This document shows, one piece after another, positions 1 to 10,565 of a DNA stretch of 64,000 bases. Position numbers and translations under genes: made by a program. The stretch spans positions 1,314,727-1,378,726 of the forward strand of contig SCFE01000019.1 in the NCBI GenBank assembly GCA_004352715.1. Direction: 5' to 3'. The notes beneath the pieces were generated by a model. It was given only the letters and a program-made list of their open reading frames with translations. It did not search any database and was not told where the DNA came from. Source of the stretch: Hofstenia miamia (taxonomy: Eukaryota > Xenacoelomorpha > Acoela). Numbering within the stretch: position 1 is the first letter of the stretch; the number at the start of each line of letters is the position of its first letter.

Positions 1-24
1 TATAAAACAGTCTATAAATATATT

Positions 25-34
<10 letters not shown>

Positions 35-55
<21 letters not shown>

Positions 56-82
56 TGTGTTATATATATATATATATATATA
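35..82. repeat. (TA)n microsatellite
   Basis: Two runs of alternating TA separated by a short tgtgt interruption. This is simple-sequence DNA; the short open frames across it have no coding signal. Confidence 0.9.
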
Positions 83-790
83 AAAATGAACATTTTTTGA
101 TTCTAGAATTGGCGTCTGTGATTTTATTGAAACTTTTATGTATTGAGAAAAATTTGAAGCTGCTTTCTGTGTTTGAAAAGCATTTTAAGTTGTGTAAATC
201 TAAGAGATTTGAATATTCTCTTAAACGCCAATCTGTTTTTTCTCATTCTCGCCATCGCCACACTTACATCAATTGCTGCTAGACGTCTCACGAACTTTGA
301 ACGCTGTAGTATACTCTTTCATAACGAATTCTTTCATAATATCTATTTGAAATATGGGACAGTGGAATTAAACATATGGAAAAATTGAATGAGGGTCTTA
401 GGGTTAAAACTAAGCAATGATTTGAGACAAGCTTACGAAAAAAAATCCTTAAATATAAAAATTTGTGACAATTTTTTTTCTCAGAAGTTTATAATTATTC
501 ATGTCCCATGATTCTAATATTAATTATGAAAGAATTCGTTATGAAAGATTATAGGATGCCCTTTGAACATTGGTACCCGCGCATCTAATCACACTGCTGA
601 CGTCATGTGTATTAGTTTAGTTCTGCCATTGGCAGGTAGTTGTACGATGTTTATGTTTAAGTGATTGTATTGTATAAATAGGGCAACAGTGTGCATTATC
701 ACTTAATAAAAAATTTTAGTTTCCGTTTAGCTCGGTCATAATTCTTACTAGCCTACTATTCTAAATGGTCATGAACAGCTAAACATGCTT
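83..790. other. Non-coding; promoter-like stretch near 600-720
   Basis: No gene is recognised. Around 598-606 there is a TGACGTCA-type (CRE-like) site, then TATAAATA near 675 and an AATAAA near 706. That order, compact promoter followed quickly by a polyadenylation signal, is what an LTR looks like. However, I can see no matching second LTR, primer-binding site or pol reading frame, so a solo LTR is only a guess. Confidence 0.3.
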
Positions 791-845
791 AGGTTTGCGC
801 AGTGGGCAATCCAGCCACAGGATATTCTCGGCGATCTTGTCACTG
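791..845 (+). ncRNA. Possible diverged U4 snRNA-like sequence (pseudogene)
   Basis: The 12-mer TTTGCGCAGTGG at 794-805 matches the highly conserved 5' end of U4 spliceosomal RNA. It is followed by CAAT, then AGCCA and a CGGCGAT block in the same order as U4 (CAGTATCGTAGCCAATGAGG...CGAGGCGCGAT). The intervening bases differ substantially, and I see no clear 3' half or Sm site. A truncated pseudogene or a chance match to the 5' dozen bases are both possible. Confidence 0.25.
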
Positions 846-2360
846 TGCATATATATATAAATACACATACATAGTGCTCCTCTAAAAGATCCAAGACAAA
901 GGTGTAAAATCAATTTTTAACTGAACTTTACCCATAAGACTGTTTTAAATATTTGTTCCGGTCCTTTTTAAGACCTTTGTTTTAGTTTTTGTTTAGTTGT
1001 AGTTTGGCTTTCATTATATGTTTAGTTTTTCTTAGCATAAACTGAAACTGCCTGTGCTATGAATGGAGATTTCAATTTCCTGTATTAGACATTTGATGAA
1101 ATGAATAAACTTTAAACAAACCGTATGTTGTGTTTTTAATATTTTAGGAACGAAATAAATAATAAATGTAATAATCATACATTGGTAAAATGATTTTTAT
1201 TCACAATTTTAGTATATGACAATCCTTAATTAGCCATTTAACATTGAAAGCACATTCAAAGCATAGTAACACTTAATGCAAAAGAGTGTATAAAATCACA
1301 ACAAAATCTAGTCCAATTGTAGGTGTATAGATGTCTCCGTTTTTGTTTCATATGTTTGTTTATTTAATTGTTTTATCCTCTGTATATAGTTTCGGGTCCA
1401 TATGGGCGATCACCTAAGTTTATATTAATATTCATTAATAGAATGGGCATGAATGCTGATGGGTATGAAGTAGTGCAGTGCTTTTTCGGGACAATGATAA
1501 CAAAAGAACGAGCACACATTTCTTAATTCAGATTACCATTTTGTGTAGATAAAGAAAGACAATGGAGAAGGTATTTTTCTTTAGTTTTATGCAATTTGTG
1601 AAATGTTCATCCTCAAGAGCTAAGAGAAGTAATAACAAGAACAATTAATATATATTCAGAAGAGAACTTATTAATTTGAATTTTGATTTAATGGTTTTTG
1701 TAAATTGACCATATTTCCCTCTGTTTTTCCATAATGACCATCATTATAATTATTTATTGCAATCATAATCACCATATCAATAATGGGATTTAAGGCTACC
1801 ATAATATCACCATACCATATTTTACATTCCACTAATCAGGCAATGTTAATGAGCACAAAATTAAATGTATGACATTGTGGTTAAACAAAATCAAAGAAGG
1901 TTGATAATTTATTTCTGTAACATCAACCTTTAAAGGGATTTTGGAGATTAATTAATGATTATTTAACACAAAACAGAAGTGAATTCAATTAGATTACGTA
2001 AAATAAGGGATGTGCTACATTAAAATGTACTACACACAATTACAGGTAATTGCTAGTTGCCTCTTTTACTTCAGGAAAATAACAGCAAAATGTCCTCAAT
2101 GCAGGAAATGTAATCATCAGATGCCACCTTTAGACTTTAAAGAATATTTCATAAGCCTTAAGCATTCTAATTTTAACTTCAACTTGCCTTGGTCTGTATA
2201 ATGGTAAATTTAACAATCTATATATTAATTCCTGTTTTGAAACTAGCAACTTTAATGCTAGAATTTTTTTATGTTTTTTGTATTTAGGATCAAGCAAAAT
2301 TCTTATTACGATAATATCTTATGGAAAACTTGCTTATTGAACCCCCATGGCATTATTAAA
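846..2360. other. AT-rich intergenic DNA, nothing recognised
   Basis: A stretch of AT-rich sequence with only short open frames such as 2010-2201. It has no conserved motif, splice-linked exon pair or transposon domain that I can support. Confidence 0.5.
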
Positions 2361-3141
2361 TCAGTTAGATTTGTTTTAAAAATTGGTGTTTACATAAAGA
2401 ATTGTCCATATTTTTGGAAATTTGGAAATGGCCACCCTAAGGTGCAGGGATGCAACAGGAGCACCCCTAGCCTCAGAAATTCATTATTTCTCAACAACAA
2501 TGATCAATAGAACAACATCCTAATATGCAAATTCAATATCATTCTGACATAATGTCATAACTATTTGTATAGTCTTCAGTTAAAATTAAGGGTAGCTTTA
2601 TAGTGTTGCACTTTATGATGTTGCTCAGACATATTTTTGTATAATTGACAACCAAGATGAATTTCAACCTTAGTATTTTATCACTAGGGTAACAAAAATA
2701 TAAACCTAAAGCATGTGGGAAATTAACCTAACATATGGGTTGGTACTTTTNTCAGTTAGATTTGTTTTAAAAATTGGTGTTTACATAAAGAATTGTCCAT
2801 ATTTTTGGAAATTTGGAAATGGCCACCCTAAGGTGCAGGGATGCAACAGGAGCACCCCTAGCCTCAGAAATTCATTATTTCTCAACAACAATGATCAATA
2901 GAACAACATCCTAATATGCAAATTCAATATCATTCTGACATAATGTCATAACTATTTGTATAGTCTTCAGTTAAAATTAAGGGTAGCTTTATAGTGTTGC
3001 ACTTTATGATGTTGCTCAGACATATTTTTGTATAATTGACAACCAAGATGAATTTCAACCTTAGTATTTTATCACTAGGGTAACAAAAATATAAACCTAA
3101 AGCATGTGGGAAATTAACCTAACATATGGGTTGGTACTTTT
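2361..3141. repeat. 390-bp exact tandem duplication across a single N
   Basis: Bases 2361-2750 recur as 2752-3141, apparently without a mismatch, and the two copies are joined by one N at 2751. The identity and the N at the junction point to two contig ends that overlap but were not merged, rather than a biological duplication. Open frames at 2271-2510 and 2713-2901 are the same spurious frame seen twice. Confidence 0.92.
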
Positions 3142-3309
3142 TTTCATTCTATAAAATCTCATATCTTCCAAATTTCTCTCAGAATGAACACTTGCAGTAA
3201 TTTTTCAAAGGGAAATGTGTGTGCATTAAGTAATATTTTTTTAAGGATTTGGGATGAATGTTGAAAATTTGAGATTTTCAAGAATGAAAAAAGTACCAAC
3301 CTATCATAT
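3124..3309. mobile_element. MITE-like inverted repeat, about 186 bp
   Basis: ATATGGGTTGGTAC followed by a T run and CATTCT at 3124-3150 is mirrored by AGAATG, an A run and GTACCAACCTATCATAT at 3281-3309. The inverted similarity continues inward for about 20 more bases in diverged form (ATAAAATCTCATATCTTCC against TTGAAAATCTCAAATTTTC). There is no coding capacity. The short length and terminal inverted repeats suggest a non-autonomous DNA transposon. It overlaps the end of the artefactual duplication, so its left end may occur twice in the assembly. The target duplication is unclear. Confidence 0.55.
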
Positions 3310-3689
3310 GCTAAGCATTACCACTTCTTTAGCCTCAAAATTGATTGTATTCCTGCCAATTTCTCTATGAATGGGACTTCTCATGAAAAAATTAATTTCA
3401 AATTAATTTCAAAAATCAATAGATTTTCCCAAGATTGTAAAGAATTCTAACATTTTTTAAAAATAATTGCTTAAATTTAATGAAATTTGCAATTTAGTTA
3501 ACAAATCCCATTACAAAAATATGATTGCCTAGCATCATAATCTATCATAAATAAGTTGAGAAACTATCATTAACTCATTTTAACATGGTGTGTGAATGTG
3601 CTGATGACCTCAATTTACCTTTGATTACTGAATTTGCTGTGTTCACATATTTTGTGAATTTATGAAAATATTGTGTTCCAGGGACAAGT

Positions 3690-4440
3690 AACTGTAAAGT
3701 CCTCCAGAATGCTAGGAGCAGCTATGGCAATAAATCAATAGGCTTCATAGAAGTTTCTTGCAAAGAAGATATTTATGAAGTTTGTTTGCAAAATATACCC
3801 AGAGTATTGCATTTCTAAAGCTGATTACAGGGTTCAACTTAGTGTAAATGAAACAGATGGAAAAATTATTGATGCAAATTGTGTTGCTTCAGGTGGCAGA
3901 TGCAAACACGTTATTGCATTTGTAATGTTGCTTCATCAAAAATCAACTATGCCATCAACAACTGAAGTCCAACTCTATTGGTGAAAATCAATTTTGTTGA
4001 AGACAAAGACCCAATTCATTTATGGCAAAAGACTTCTCAAATTATCAATGGCAAAAATGTCAAAATACAACATTCCTAGAAGATATAAAGTCAGAAATTT
4101 CTGATAATTCCTTACTGAGATCAGTTTTACCAGATGTGTCATCTATAAAACAAGCATGTTTGGAAGTACTTTTGGAATAATTCTGGTTAAAAACTAGCAA
4201 TCATTCAGCAAAACAATGAATATGGATTCTTGAACTCAAAACTTAATATCAGGCCCATTACAATTATCCAATGATTGGCACTGCTTTCATTATGGAAGGA
4301 TAATGGCTTCAATAAAGCAATTGCAAAATTGATGGCATTCTTGTGAACATCATTCTTAGGGGAAAAAGTTTGCATGACAACATCCATGAAAAGAGGTGTA
4401 TGCCTTGAAAGGATGCTTTTAAAAAAATGCATGCCAATTT
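3690..4440 (+). pseudogene. SWIM zinc finger / YqaJ-type nuclease protein of a transposon, broken
   Basis: Frame 3775-3984 (69 codons) contains the SWIM pattern: an NC followed by VASGGRCKHVIAFVMLLH, which gives the C-x-H pair of the C-x-C-x(n)-C-x-H motif. After it comes a short spacer ending in a W. SWIM fingers bind DNA or protein in transposon-encoded nucleases. Further on, in shifted frames, the region encodes WHCFHYGRIMAS (from 4276), DGILVNIIL and MKRGVCLE (from 4386). These resemble the W..R..RITAS and MK.G...E motifs of YqaJ/lambda-exonuclease-like nucleases. Several stop codons (for example at 3982 and 4179) break the protein. It is convergent with the DDE transposase of the same element. 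The SWIM call is good; the YqaJ call rests on three short motifs. Confidence 0.65.
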
Positions 4441-4735
4441 AGAGCAATTGCTAAAAATATTTTTTATGCCATGTATTAAAATAGCACATGAAATCAATTT
4501 TCATACATCATCTCATGACCAAAATATTCCATAGCAAGAAATATTTTGTGTATTGGCAATTAAATAAATTATTTCAAATGTTTTATAAGAATGGATGTTG
4601 AACAATTCATATATGTATAAATTTTGCAAATATACCTTTTTATGCTTCTTCATGGAAATGTGTCCAGTTTTTAAAGAGGATCTTTCACAAACAATAAATT
4701 ATTTGTGAAGCTCTATAAATGCAATCATGTTTTTT

Positions 4736-5280
4736 TCAACATTTCAATAAGGTACAATTGTAAAGTTTATTTTGTATGTTACAAAGGCCACAGCAAATAT
4801 TTACAAATTCATCAAGCAGTCCTATAGTCTTGATCTTTATACAAAAATGTGGTGTTAACTGTTTGTATTCATGAATTATTTGAATGACTCTTTCTACAAT
4901 TATTCTATTATCCACAATCAATTTGCTCTTTAGTGATCCTTTTTTTTTGTCATTGCCAAATTTTTCCTTACCAAAGGTGGTGGATTCTTTAACAACAAAT
5001 GGTGATCCAGATATTTGAAAGCATGATCTGCCATTATTTCAGTGCAGGGTTGCAAGTTGTCTAAAAATACACTTTGGATGACTACTTCATGGTCTGATGT
5101 GCACCCTCCAAAACTATTGGAAATAAAAGCAATAAACCCCATTTGTGTTACACCTAATAAGTACTTCATCATGTTGCAGCTTTTCTTTTGTGACCAGGTT
5201 AGTGCTTGCACTAATGGACCCAATGGCTTTTAAATCTCAATTTCAAAACAATCTATAATGCAGCACACATTATAAAAGTC
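4736..5280 (-). pseudogene. DDE_Tnp_4-type transposase catalytic core, broken
   Basis: Reading - from about 5280, LIDCFEIEI gives the first acidic residue (GAT as the complement of 5251-5253). An in-frame stop follows, then TWSQKKSCNMMKYLLGVTQ (frame 5223-4930), a GG.TSD motif and the second aspartate in EIMADHAF. Frame 4921-4736 continues with IIVERVIQIIHEYKQL, which supplies the third acidic residue, and ends in CCGLCNIQN. This is the order and spacing of the DDE_Tnp_4 family used by THAP-bearing ISL2EU and Harbinger-like elements, which cut and paste DNA. The three catalytic acids are all still readable, but at least one stop and one frame shift separate them. A THAP finger lies upstream in the same orientation. 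Confidence 0.75.
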
Positions 5281-6159
5281 ATAATGAAAAGATATGGGCA
5301 AATTTTCTTTAATCTTTGATAGTGAAGGGAAAAAAATTAGGGATTTTAAATGAACAGTGAGCTGAGTAATGACCAACTTCATTAAGTTGAGATTGTTGTA
5401 GTTTCAATGTTGAACTTATTTGCAAGCTCAAAATAGCATAAGTTTTTTCTTAACTTAGACAAAATTAAACATACCACAGTAGTATTATTGATTCTGTGGC
5501 TGAGAACAGTAAATGACTGTAAAAGCTTTCAATAATAAATAAGTTTTCTTGATGAATACCAAGAAAATTTAATGAATGTTCTCAGTAAACTGAATTTTCA
5601 TAGACAGACAACTGTGAGGATGATTGTGGATGGTAAATATTCCAAATGTGATTTTTCATTTGAAGAACAAGAAGTACTGTGGACTTTGACAGTTGGAGAA
5701 AGATTAATTTGGATAGAAACATCCACTGTTGCTGAATGAACTTGAATTGCTAAATATAATAAATGAAAAGGAAAATTTAAAAAAGCATTTATATACCAAT
5801 AAATAATTAAATCAATTATAAGGCAATATTAAATGAAAGCTATTGTTCTCACCTTTACACTTTGGTGTGGAGAGCTGAATTTCAACTTAAATTCCCTTAG
5901 ACTTTTGCAAAGAAGGTTCATTACAATCACTATGATGGTGCTCTAGCATCTCTTGAATGCATTTCCTCTTCTGCCAATTATCTGAAATTTGATGAATGCT
6001 CTCAACAGGTGCTAACCTTTGCAATCAAAGTGATGGTTCACAACTCCTTCTTTCAGATTAAAGTTGCATTTCATGTATTGCAATTGATGAAAATTCTCTA
6101 AATCCTCTGAGATATCAAAGTGTTTGTTACATGTATACAATGCATATGAAGGTGGAGAG

Positions 6160-6351
6160 TTAGCATTGCCTTTTTTGCAGCCTGCAACCATTGCTTTCTA
6201 ATTTCAAGTTTCCTTGGACACTTAAAAACTTTATTTCAGGTTTAGTCAAATTTGTTGATGTACATATTGGAAAAAGGCATGTTCTTCTGTAAGACATATT
6301 TACTAAAACTAATTTTTTTGTAAAAAGTTTTCTTTTATGTTGTAGAGTCAC
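6160..6351 (-). pseudogene. THAP-type zinc finger remnant (N-terminus of transposase)
   Basis: The frame contains SYRRTCLFPICTSTNLTKP followed by EIKFLSVQGNLKLESNGC. The spacing C-x4-C, the conserved proline, and F then P-like positions match the start of a THAP C2CH DNA-binding domain. The domain's own methionine would be at about 6297. In transposases of this class the THAP domain recognises the terminal repeats. The later cysteine and histidine of the C2CH set are not clearly readable. It lies about 0.9 kb upstream of the DDE core on the same strand. The stretch between them (5281-6159) is decayed and I could not define a helix-turn-helix there. Confidence 0.6.
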
Positions 6352-7436
6352 TCAGGGCCCTTCTTTATTTTTATTTATTCAATTATTGGCACTCTCTAAT
6401 TAATTTAGTGCTATTTACTATGTTTGATTTAGTGATTTTATTTATTTGTTGTTTTTTTTGAACTTAAGTTTCAAATTTACTAGCTATCCCCTCAAGTTAG
6501 AGATTACATGTAATTGCTTGTTTAATTTGTGAAGGAAACAAGTGTATTTTTGTAAAATGGTAAATATTTACCTTTTCTTGCAATAAATAGGGAACTTACT
6601 GTTAGCAAACGTCAAATAAATTTCGTTTTCACTGGATAATGTTTGCTTTTTCTTTCATTATTACTATACTAACCTTTTTAGATTTGGTATCATTTAAAAT
6701 GATAATAAACTTGTAAGATCTGGCAATAATGTGAGAGGAACTCTGCTGTGCCTGGGGCAATAACTCGCTCCTTGACAGATGTGAGCCCATATTGTGGTTG
6801 CTTTAGGCTATGAATAGGCATAGGGAATAAAAGAACTATGAAATCTATTGATTGAACATGCACATACTATCACACAATGCAAAAATATTATGCTGTTGGC
6901 GTACACAAATACGTGGTAATTACACATTATTTAATATCTTTATTACATGAGCTGAGATAACAAAAAACTGAGCTAAATTTGTTTTATTGAGATAGAAATT
7001 AAACTTGAGACACACAATTAGAACCATGAATGGTAAGGATGGATTCTAATGACTTGGCTTCAGCGAGATGCTGTGTGAATTGGTTGCTACCTGAACTGTC
7101 ACTTTGGAAAGGATCATTTAATTTTTCTACAGTGAAATTGGTGAACTACCAATCTTTGTTTGCTTTGTTAGAATATGGGCTGCTCTCAGTGATGGTAATT
7201 CTTCACAACCTTGTACTGCTTGAGCTGCTAGATGCAGACCGCTGATTCTACAATATGATAGATTATGATGCTAGCTAATCATATTTTTGTAATGGGATTT
7301 GTTAACTAAATTGCAAATTTCATTAAATTTAAGCAATTATTTTTCAAAAAAATTTTAGAATTCTTTACAATCTCAGGAAAATCTATTGATTTTTGAAATT
7401 TATTTGAAGTTTATTTTTCATGAAAAAACCCCATTG

Positions 7437-7835
7437 TATAATTTAGCAAACTTAAAATGGCAAAAATGTTGTTACCAAATGAATTAATGTTTAATAAAGT
7501 AATTACCAAATGCACTCAAAATCATAATACCATAATTGGTTATAGCAAATTAATTTGATCATTCAATCCAATCACATTCAGAGAATTTTAAAATTACAGT
7601 CAAAATAATTTTGAAAGTCATGCTGCTCACAACTCTCATAACTGGTAAGCATGAATTTTTAGAAATTAATTAGCAACATTAATTTCCTTATTATAGTACT
7701 TAATTTGAAACTTGGATATTGTTTTGAACAATTAATAAGTAAGAATTGTTAACTTTTTAATTAATCCTCACCCAATTTATAGTGTATTTTTACAACTTTT
7801 GGGAGCTTTGAACAATTTCATTTAGCNTATATATT
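7437..7835. other. AT-rich spacer, nothing recognised
   Basis: Low-complexity AT-rich DNA between the transposon arm and the 170-bp direct repeats, with one N at 7827. No gene or motif is supported. Confidence 0.4.
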
Positions 7836-8541
7836 GTAACATCAGTTGGTAGTTGTTATTTATCAGCCATATCACATGCTTTTCATGTTGACTAGTGTTT
7901 GTACATATTGTAAATATGCATGTATACAAGACACCCAAGGATCTGTAAATGGAAAAATAGTTTAACCATGTTCTCTTGTTTGCTAGAATCACCCCAGTCA
8001 TTCTACATTGTGATCCTGACGTGATCCTGAACAGGTGTCAAGTCATGAAGAATTTCCTTGTGATCTGCAGTCCAATTTGTCTGGAAGAAAAATCAATGCT
8101 GCTTTGGCAAAAGATGGTTTTTTCTTACTTGTTTTGTTACTTTTTGTTTCAGTCATCATCAGCCACAATTGGTGTATGGAATGTGTCAAGCTAAACATGG
8201 GCCTGGTTTTGAAGGTTAAATCTGATGCCTCTCCACAAAATGAACCCCATCAAAAGCGAGTTAGCCACACCTACTCCTTAGTTTTGCATGTTTGAGCAAA
8301 GAGCCATTGAATTGATACATTTGGGTACACAACAAAAAATCGCAGGGTCTGAACTGGGGTGGCATGTAACATCAATTGGTAGTTGTTATTTATCAGCCAA
8401 ATCACGTGCTTTTTGTTGAATAGTGTTTGTACATATTGTAAATATGCATTGTATATATGACACCCAAGCATCTGTAAATGCAGAAATAGCTTAAATATGT
8501 TCTCTTGTTTACTAGAATCACCCCAGTGATTCTACAATAAA
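7836..8541. repeat. Direct repeats of about 170 bp, 530 bp apart
   Basis: Bases 7836-8006 (TGTAACATC, GTTGGTAGTTG, ... CTAGAATCACCCCAG, ATTCTACA) recur at 8366-8541 with about 90% identity by eye. The second copy is bracketed by CTGGGGTG (8352-8359) and CACCCCAG (8519-8526) in opposite orientation. The unit between them (8007-8365) is not repeated and has no recognised domain. An element with terminal direct repeats or a partial tandem duplication could both explain this. Confidence 0.7.
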
Positions 8542-9764
8542 TATTTGTGCATAAATTACTGAGATACATTGATATGAACACAGCACATGTTCAACATTTT
8601 TTTTTAAAAAGTCATCATCAGAACAAAATTGCTGCAACATAAATTTACAATAAACTACATTGGCTTCTAGTGTCCATTAAAACTATAAATATGCATGCAC
8701 TTAATACATTTTTAGGTTGTGAGTACTTAATTGATTATTAATTAATTGCTCATTATTTTTTTTCTTAATGTAAAGAGCCTCCATTATTTTTAATTTCTTG
8801 GTGCTTTTTATAAATTGAAATTTTTAGACTTGGTTGATGTTTGTCGAGAAATATATATACATATATTTACATATGGCAGCCAAATTGCTAAGTGATGTTC
8901 TCTGAAAATTACTCTCACTTAGCAAACTTTCTGGATGTCCTCAAGTACTATATATATATATATATATATATACTTGGAAAATTCATGAAATAGCTCTGTA
9001 CAAGTACTGAAAGTAAATCTATTTGTGTAATTACATTCAATTTCTAACTATTTTTCAAATGTAGAAGCTCTAAGATATGTTTGTCAACGTACAGTAATGG
9101 GGGAGTTTCACGAAATTTAGATTTTTTTTAAAATACATTTATTTTATATATTTTGGGCTGAAAAACACGAAAAAAACGGTGCCAGGCATCAATTTTTTGT
9201 TTATTTAGAGAAAATTAAGGTTTTGTTGGCTAATCCCATTACCTATTTACTATTGGTTTGACGTCATTCCTGCTGTTCACAGGTTCATAGTATATGTTTG
9301 AATACAGCAATAATGTATACACGCTTGTTAATACCTGCGATAAAAAAACTATAATTGATGCGTAATATGTTTACATTGCTTTTTGTTTTTGTAAATCAAG
9401 GAATTGCTGTTTTGCATTATAGCATTAGTAAAAGCACTAGTAGTATTTCACAAATTTTTTTTCATTTAATATTGTAGTTAAAGTATTTGCTTAAATTTAA
9501 TTGCACAAACAAGTAGTTTACTTACGGTATATCGAAACCGTGCAAACAAAATTTGGTGCAAACAAAAGTAAATGCTAAATCCCATATCTTAACTTAACTA
9601 ATTTCTTCATTGTATTTGATTATTATTATAAATTGTATTCATTAATATTTGATTGCACACTAAAATAATAGAATTATTTCAGAATTTGAAATGTAGAGTT
9701 TAGAAATGCATATGGCTGCGACCATAATTGTATATGCGTAATCAAATGTTTATCGTTATATACT
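8542..9764. other. AT-rich DNA with (TA)n at 8949-8971
   Basis: Contains a (TA)n run at 8949-8971 and a GTAATGGG...CCCATTAC inverted pair (about 9094 and 9231) too short to interpret. No gene is recognised. Confidence 0.4.
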
Positions 9765-9791
9765 TTTATATATATATATATATATATATAT
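9765..9791. repeat. (TA)n microsatellite
   Basis: Alternating TA run immediately upstream of the C48 protease frame and its candidate splice acceptor. Confidence 0.85.
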
Positions 9792-9806
9792 GTTTTGTGT
9801 TTTTAG

Positions 9807-10385
9807 ACTGTGCTGAAACTGAAAGGAAGTATTTTTCTTATGTCTACTAAAGTTGAACAACGAATTTTTACTGAATTGAATAATTGTTTAACAAATCGTA
9901 TATTTTTAAGCACTGATGTTATTGATTTTTTGTGTGCAACGTTATTAAAAAATGATAATGTCCTTGTTTTAAGTTGCTTAAGCAGTGAGGAAACCCCAAA
10001 TGCTCCTTATTATAAAAATTATTTGGAAAAATTACTATTAAAAAAGTCATATAAAAATTTTTCCTATGTTGTTCTTCCCTTGTGTGGAAATGCACATTAT
10101 ACTGGGATTATTTACGATGGTAGTCTTCAACAAGTGATTTACATTGATTCCTTAGGGCATACATGCGTTAATACAATTTCTTTTTGTTTGAAAGTATTTC
10201 AGCCTTCGAAAAGCGCCAGAATTTTTTTCCAAAAACCAATGCAAACTGATGGTTTTAGCTGTGGCATGTGGTTAATATCCACATTTATCACAATTGTTTT
10301 AAATTCTCAACTTCCCACTTGTTCTCTTGGCTGTTATGAATTAATTGTCAAAACAAACAGTTTGCTAAGTAAATTCGTTCTGTAA
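9807..10385 (+). CDS. Ulp1/C48-family cysteine protease-like ORF
   Basis: An open frame runs 9807-10385. The first ATG is at 9840, giving 181 residues. A good splice acceptor (a T-rich run ending in AG at 9805-9806) lies at its upstream edge, so this could be a terminal exon rather than a complete gene. The domain fits Ulp1/SENP peptidases. A start region with DVIDFLCATLL is followed by YVVLPLCGNAHYTGIIYD (catalytic His) and QVIYIDSLG (catalytic Asp). MQTDGFSCGMWLI supplies the oxyanion Gln and catalytic Cys. The W-L-N-D entrance motif of canonical SUMO proteases is missing. Such proteases deconjugate SUMO or related proteins in host cells, and are also carried by several transposon families. 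It is uninterrupted, unlike every other element ORF nearby. Two tRNA-like sequences follow within 600 bp. Confidence 0.65.
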   Translation, partial: TVLKLKGSIFLMSTKVEQRIFTELNNCLTNRIFLSTDVIDFLCATLLKNDNVLVLSCLSSEETPNAPYYKNYLEKLLLKKSYKNFSYVVLPLCGNAHYTGIIYDGSLQQVIYIDSLGHTCVNTISFCLKVFQPSKSARIFFQKPMQTDGFSCGMWLISTFITIVLNSQLPTCSLGCYELIVKTNSLLSKFVL

Positions 10386-10486
10386 ATTTTCCAGGTAATT
10401 GCTTTATATAGATAATTTACGATGTTTTTAGACAACTCCAACTGTTGTAAGTATTTCTGTTTTTTCTCTATTGTTATCTTAGTTAT

Positions 10487-10565
10487 TGAGCCATAGTGAA
10501 AGGTTATCACACTTTGTTTACTGAAAGGTTTACTTAGAGATACTGGTTCGAATCCAGTTGGCTCA
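10487..10565 (+). tRNA. tRNA-like sequence, possibly pseudogene (type II-like)
   Basis: A cloverleaf can be drawn. The 7-bp acceptor stem TGAGCCA/TGGCTCA and the D stem GTGA/TCAC are perfect. The T arm ACTGG-TTCGAAT-CCAGT is also perfect and contains a consensus B box, GGTTCGAATCC. The anticodon arm CTTTG-TTTACTG-AAAGG has an unpaired 31-39 position, and standard numbering puts TAC at the anticodon. A 13-nt variable region would be long for a type I tRNA. The T1-A72 pair and the weak anticodon stem suggest a pseudogene or a tRNA-derived repeat rather than a working gene. No T-run terminator follows closely. Confidence 0.45.

Larger units (their letters stand above)
3367..7436. mobile_element. 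DNA transposon remnant with THAP-DDE transposase and SWIM-YqaJ protein (ISL2EU-like)
   Basis: Inverted repeats of about 180 bp at 3367-3550 and 7254-7436 match at over 90% along most of their length; for example TTAACAAATCCCATTAC on the left is GTAATGGGATTTGTTAA on the right. Between them lie a SWIM zinc finger and YqaJ-type nuclease remnant on + (3690-4440) and, convergent on -, a THAP zinc finger (6297-6160) and a DDE_Tnp_4-type catalytic core (about 5280-4736). From memory of repeat classification, ISL2EU elements pair a transposase with a YqaJ-domain protein, which fits. Both proteins carry stops and shifts, so the element is dead. The inner edge of the repeats is sharper than the outer edge. 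The arms could therefore be two other elements in opposite orientation rather than true termini. Confidence 0.7.

Noticed and set aside
598-780. Solo LTR of a retrotransposon
   Set aside because: Promoter- and polyA-like motifs are present but no terminal TG...CA boundaries, target duplication or second copy could be defined.
9090-9240. MITE with GTAATGGG/CCCATTAC ends
   Set aside because: Only eight bases pair and the adjacent sequence does not.
10487-10565. Suppressor tRNA reading UAA
   Set aside because: Standard numbering places TAC, not TTA, at the anticodon, and the stem is mismatched; a pseudogene is more likely.
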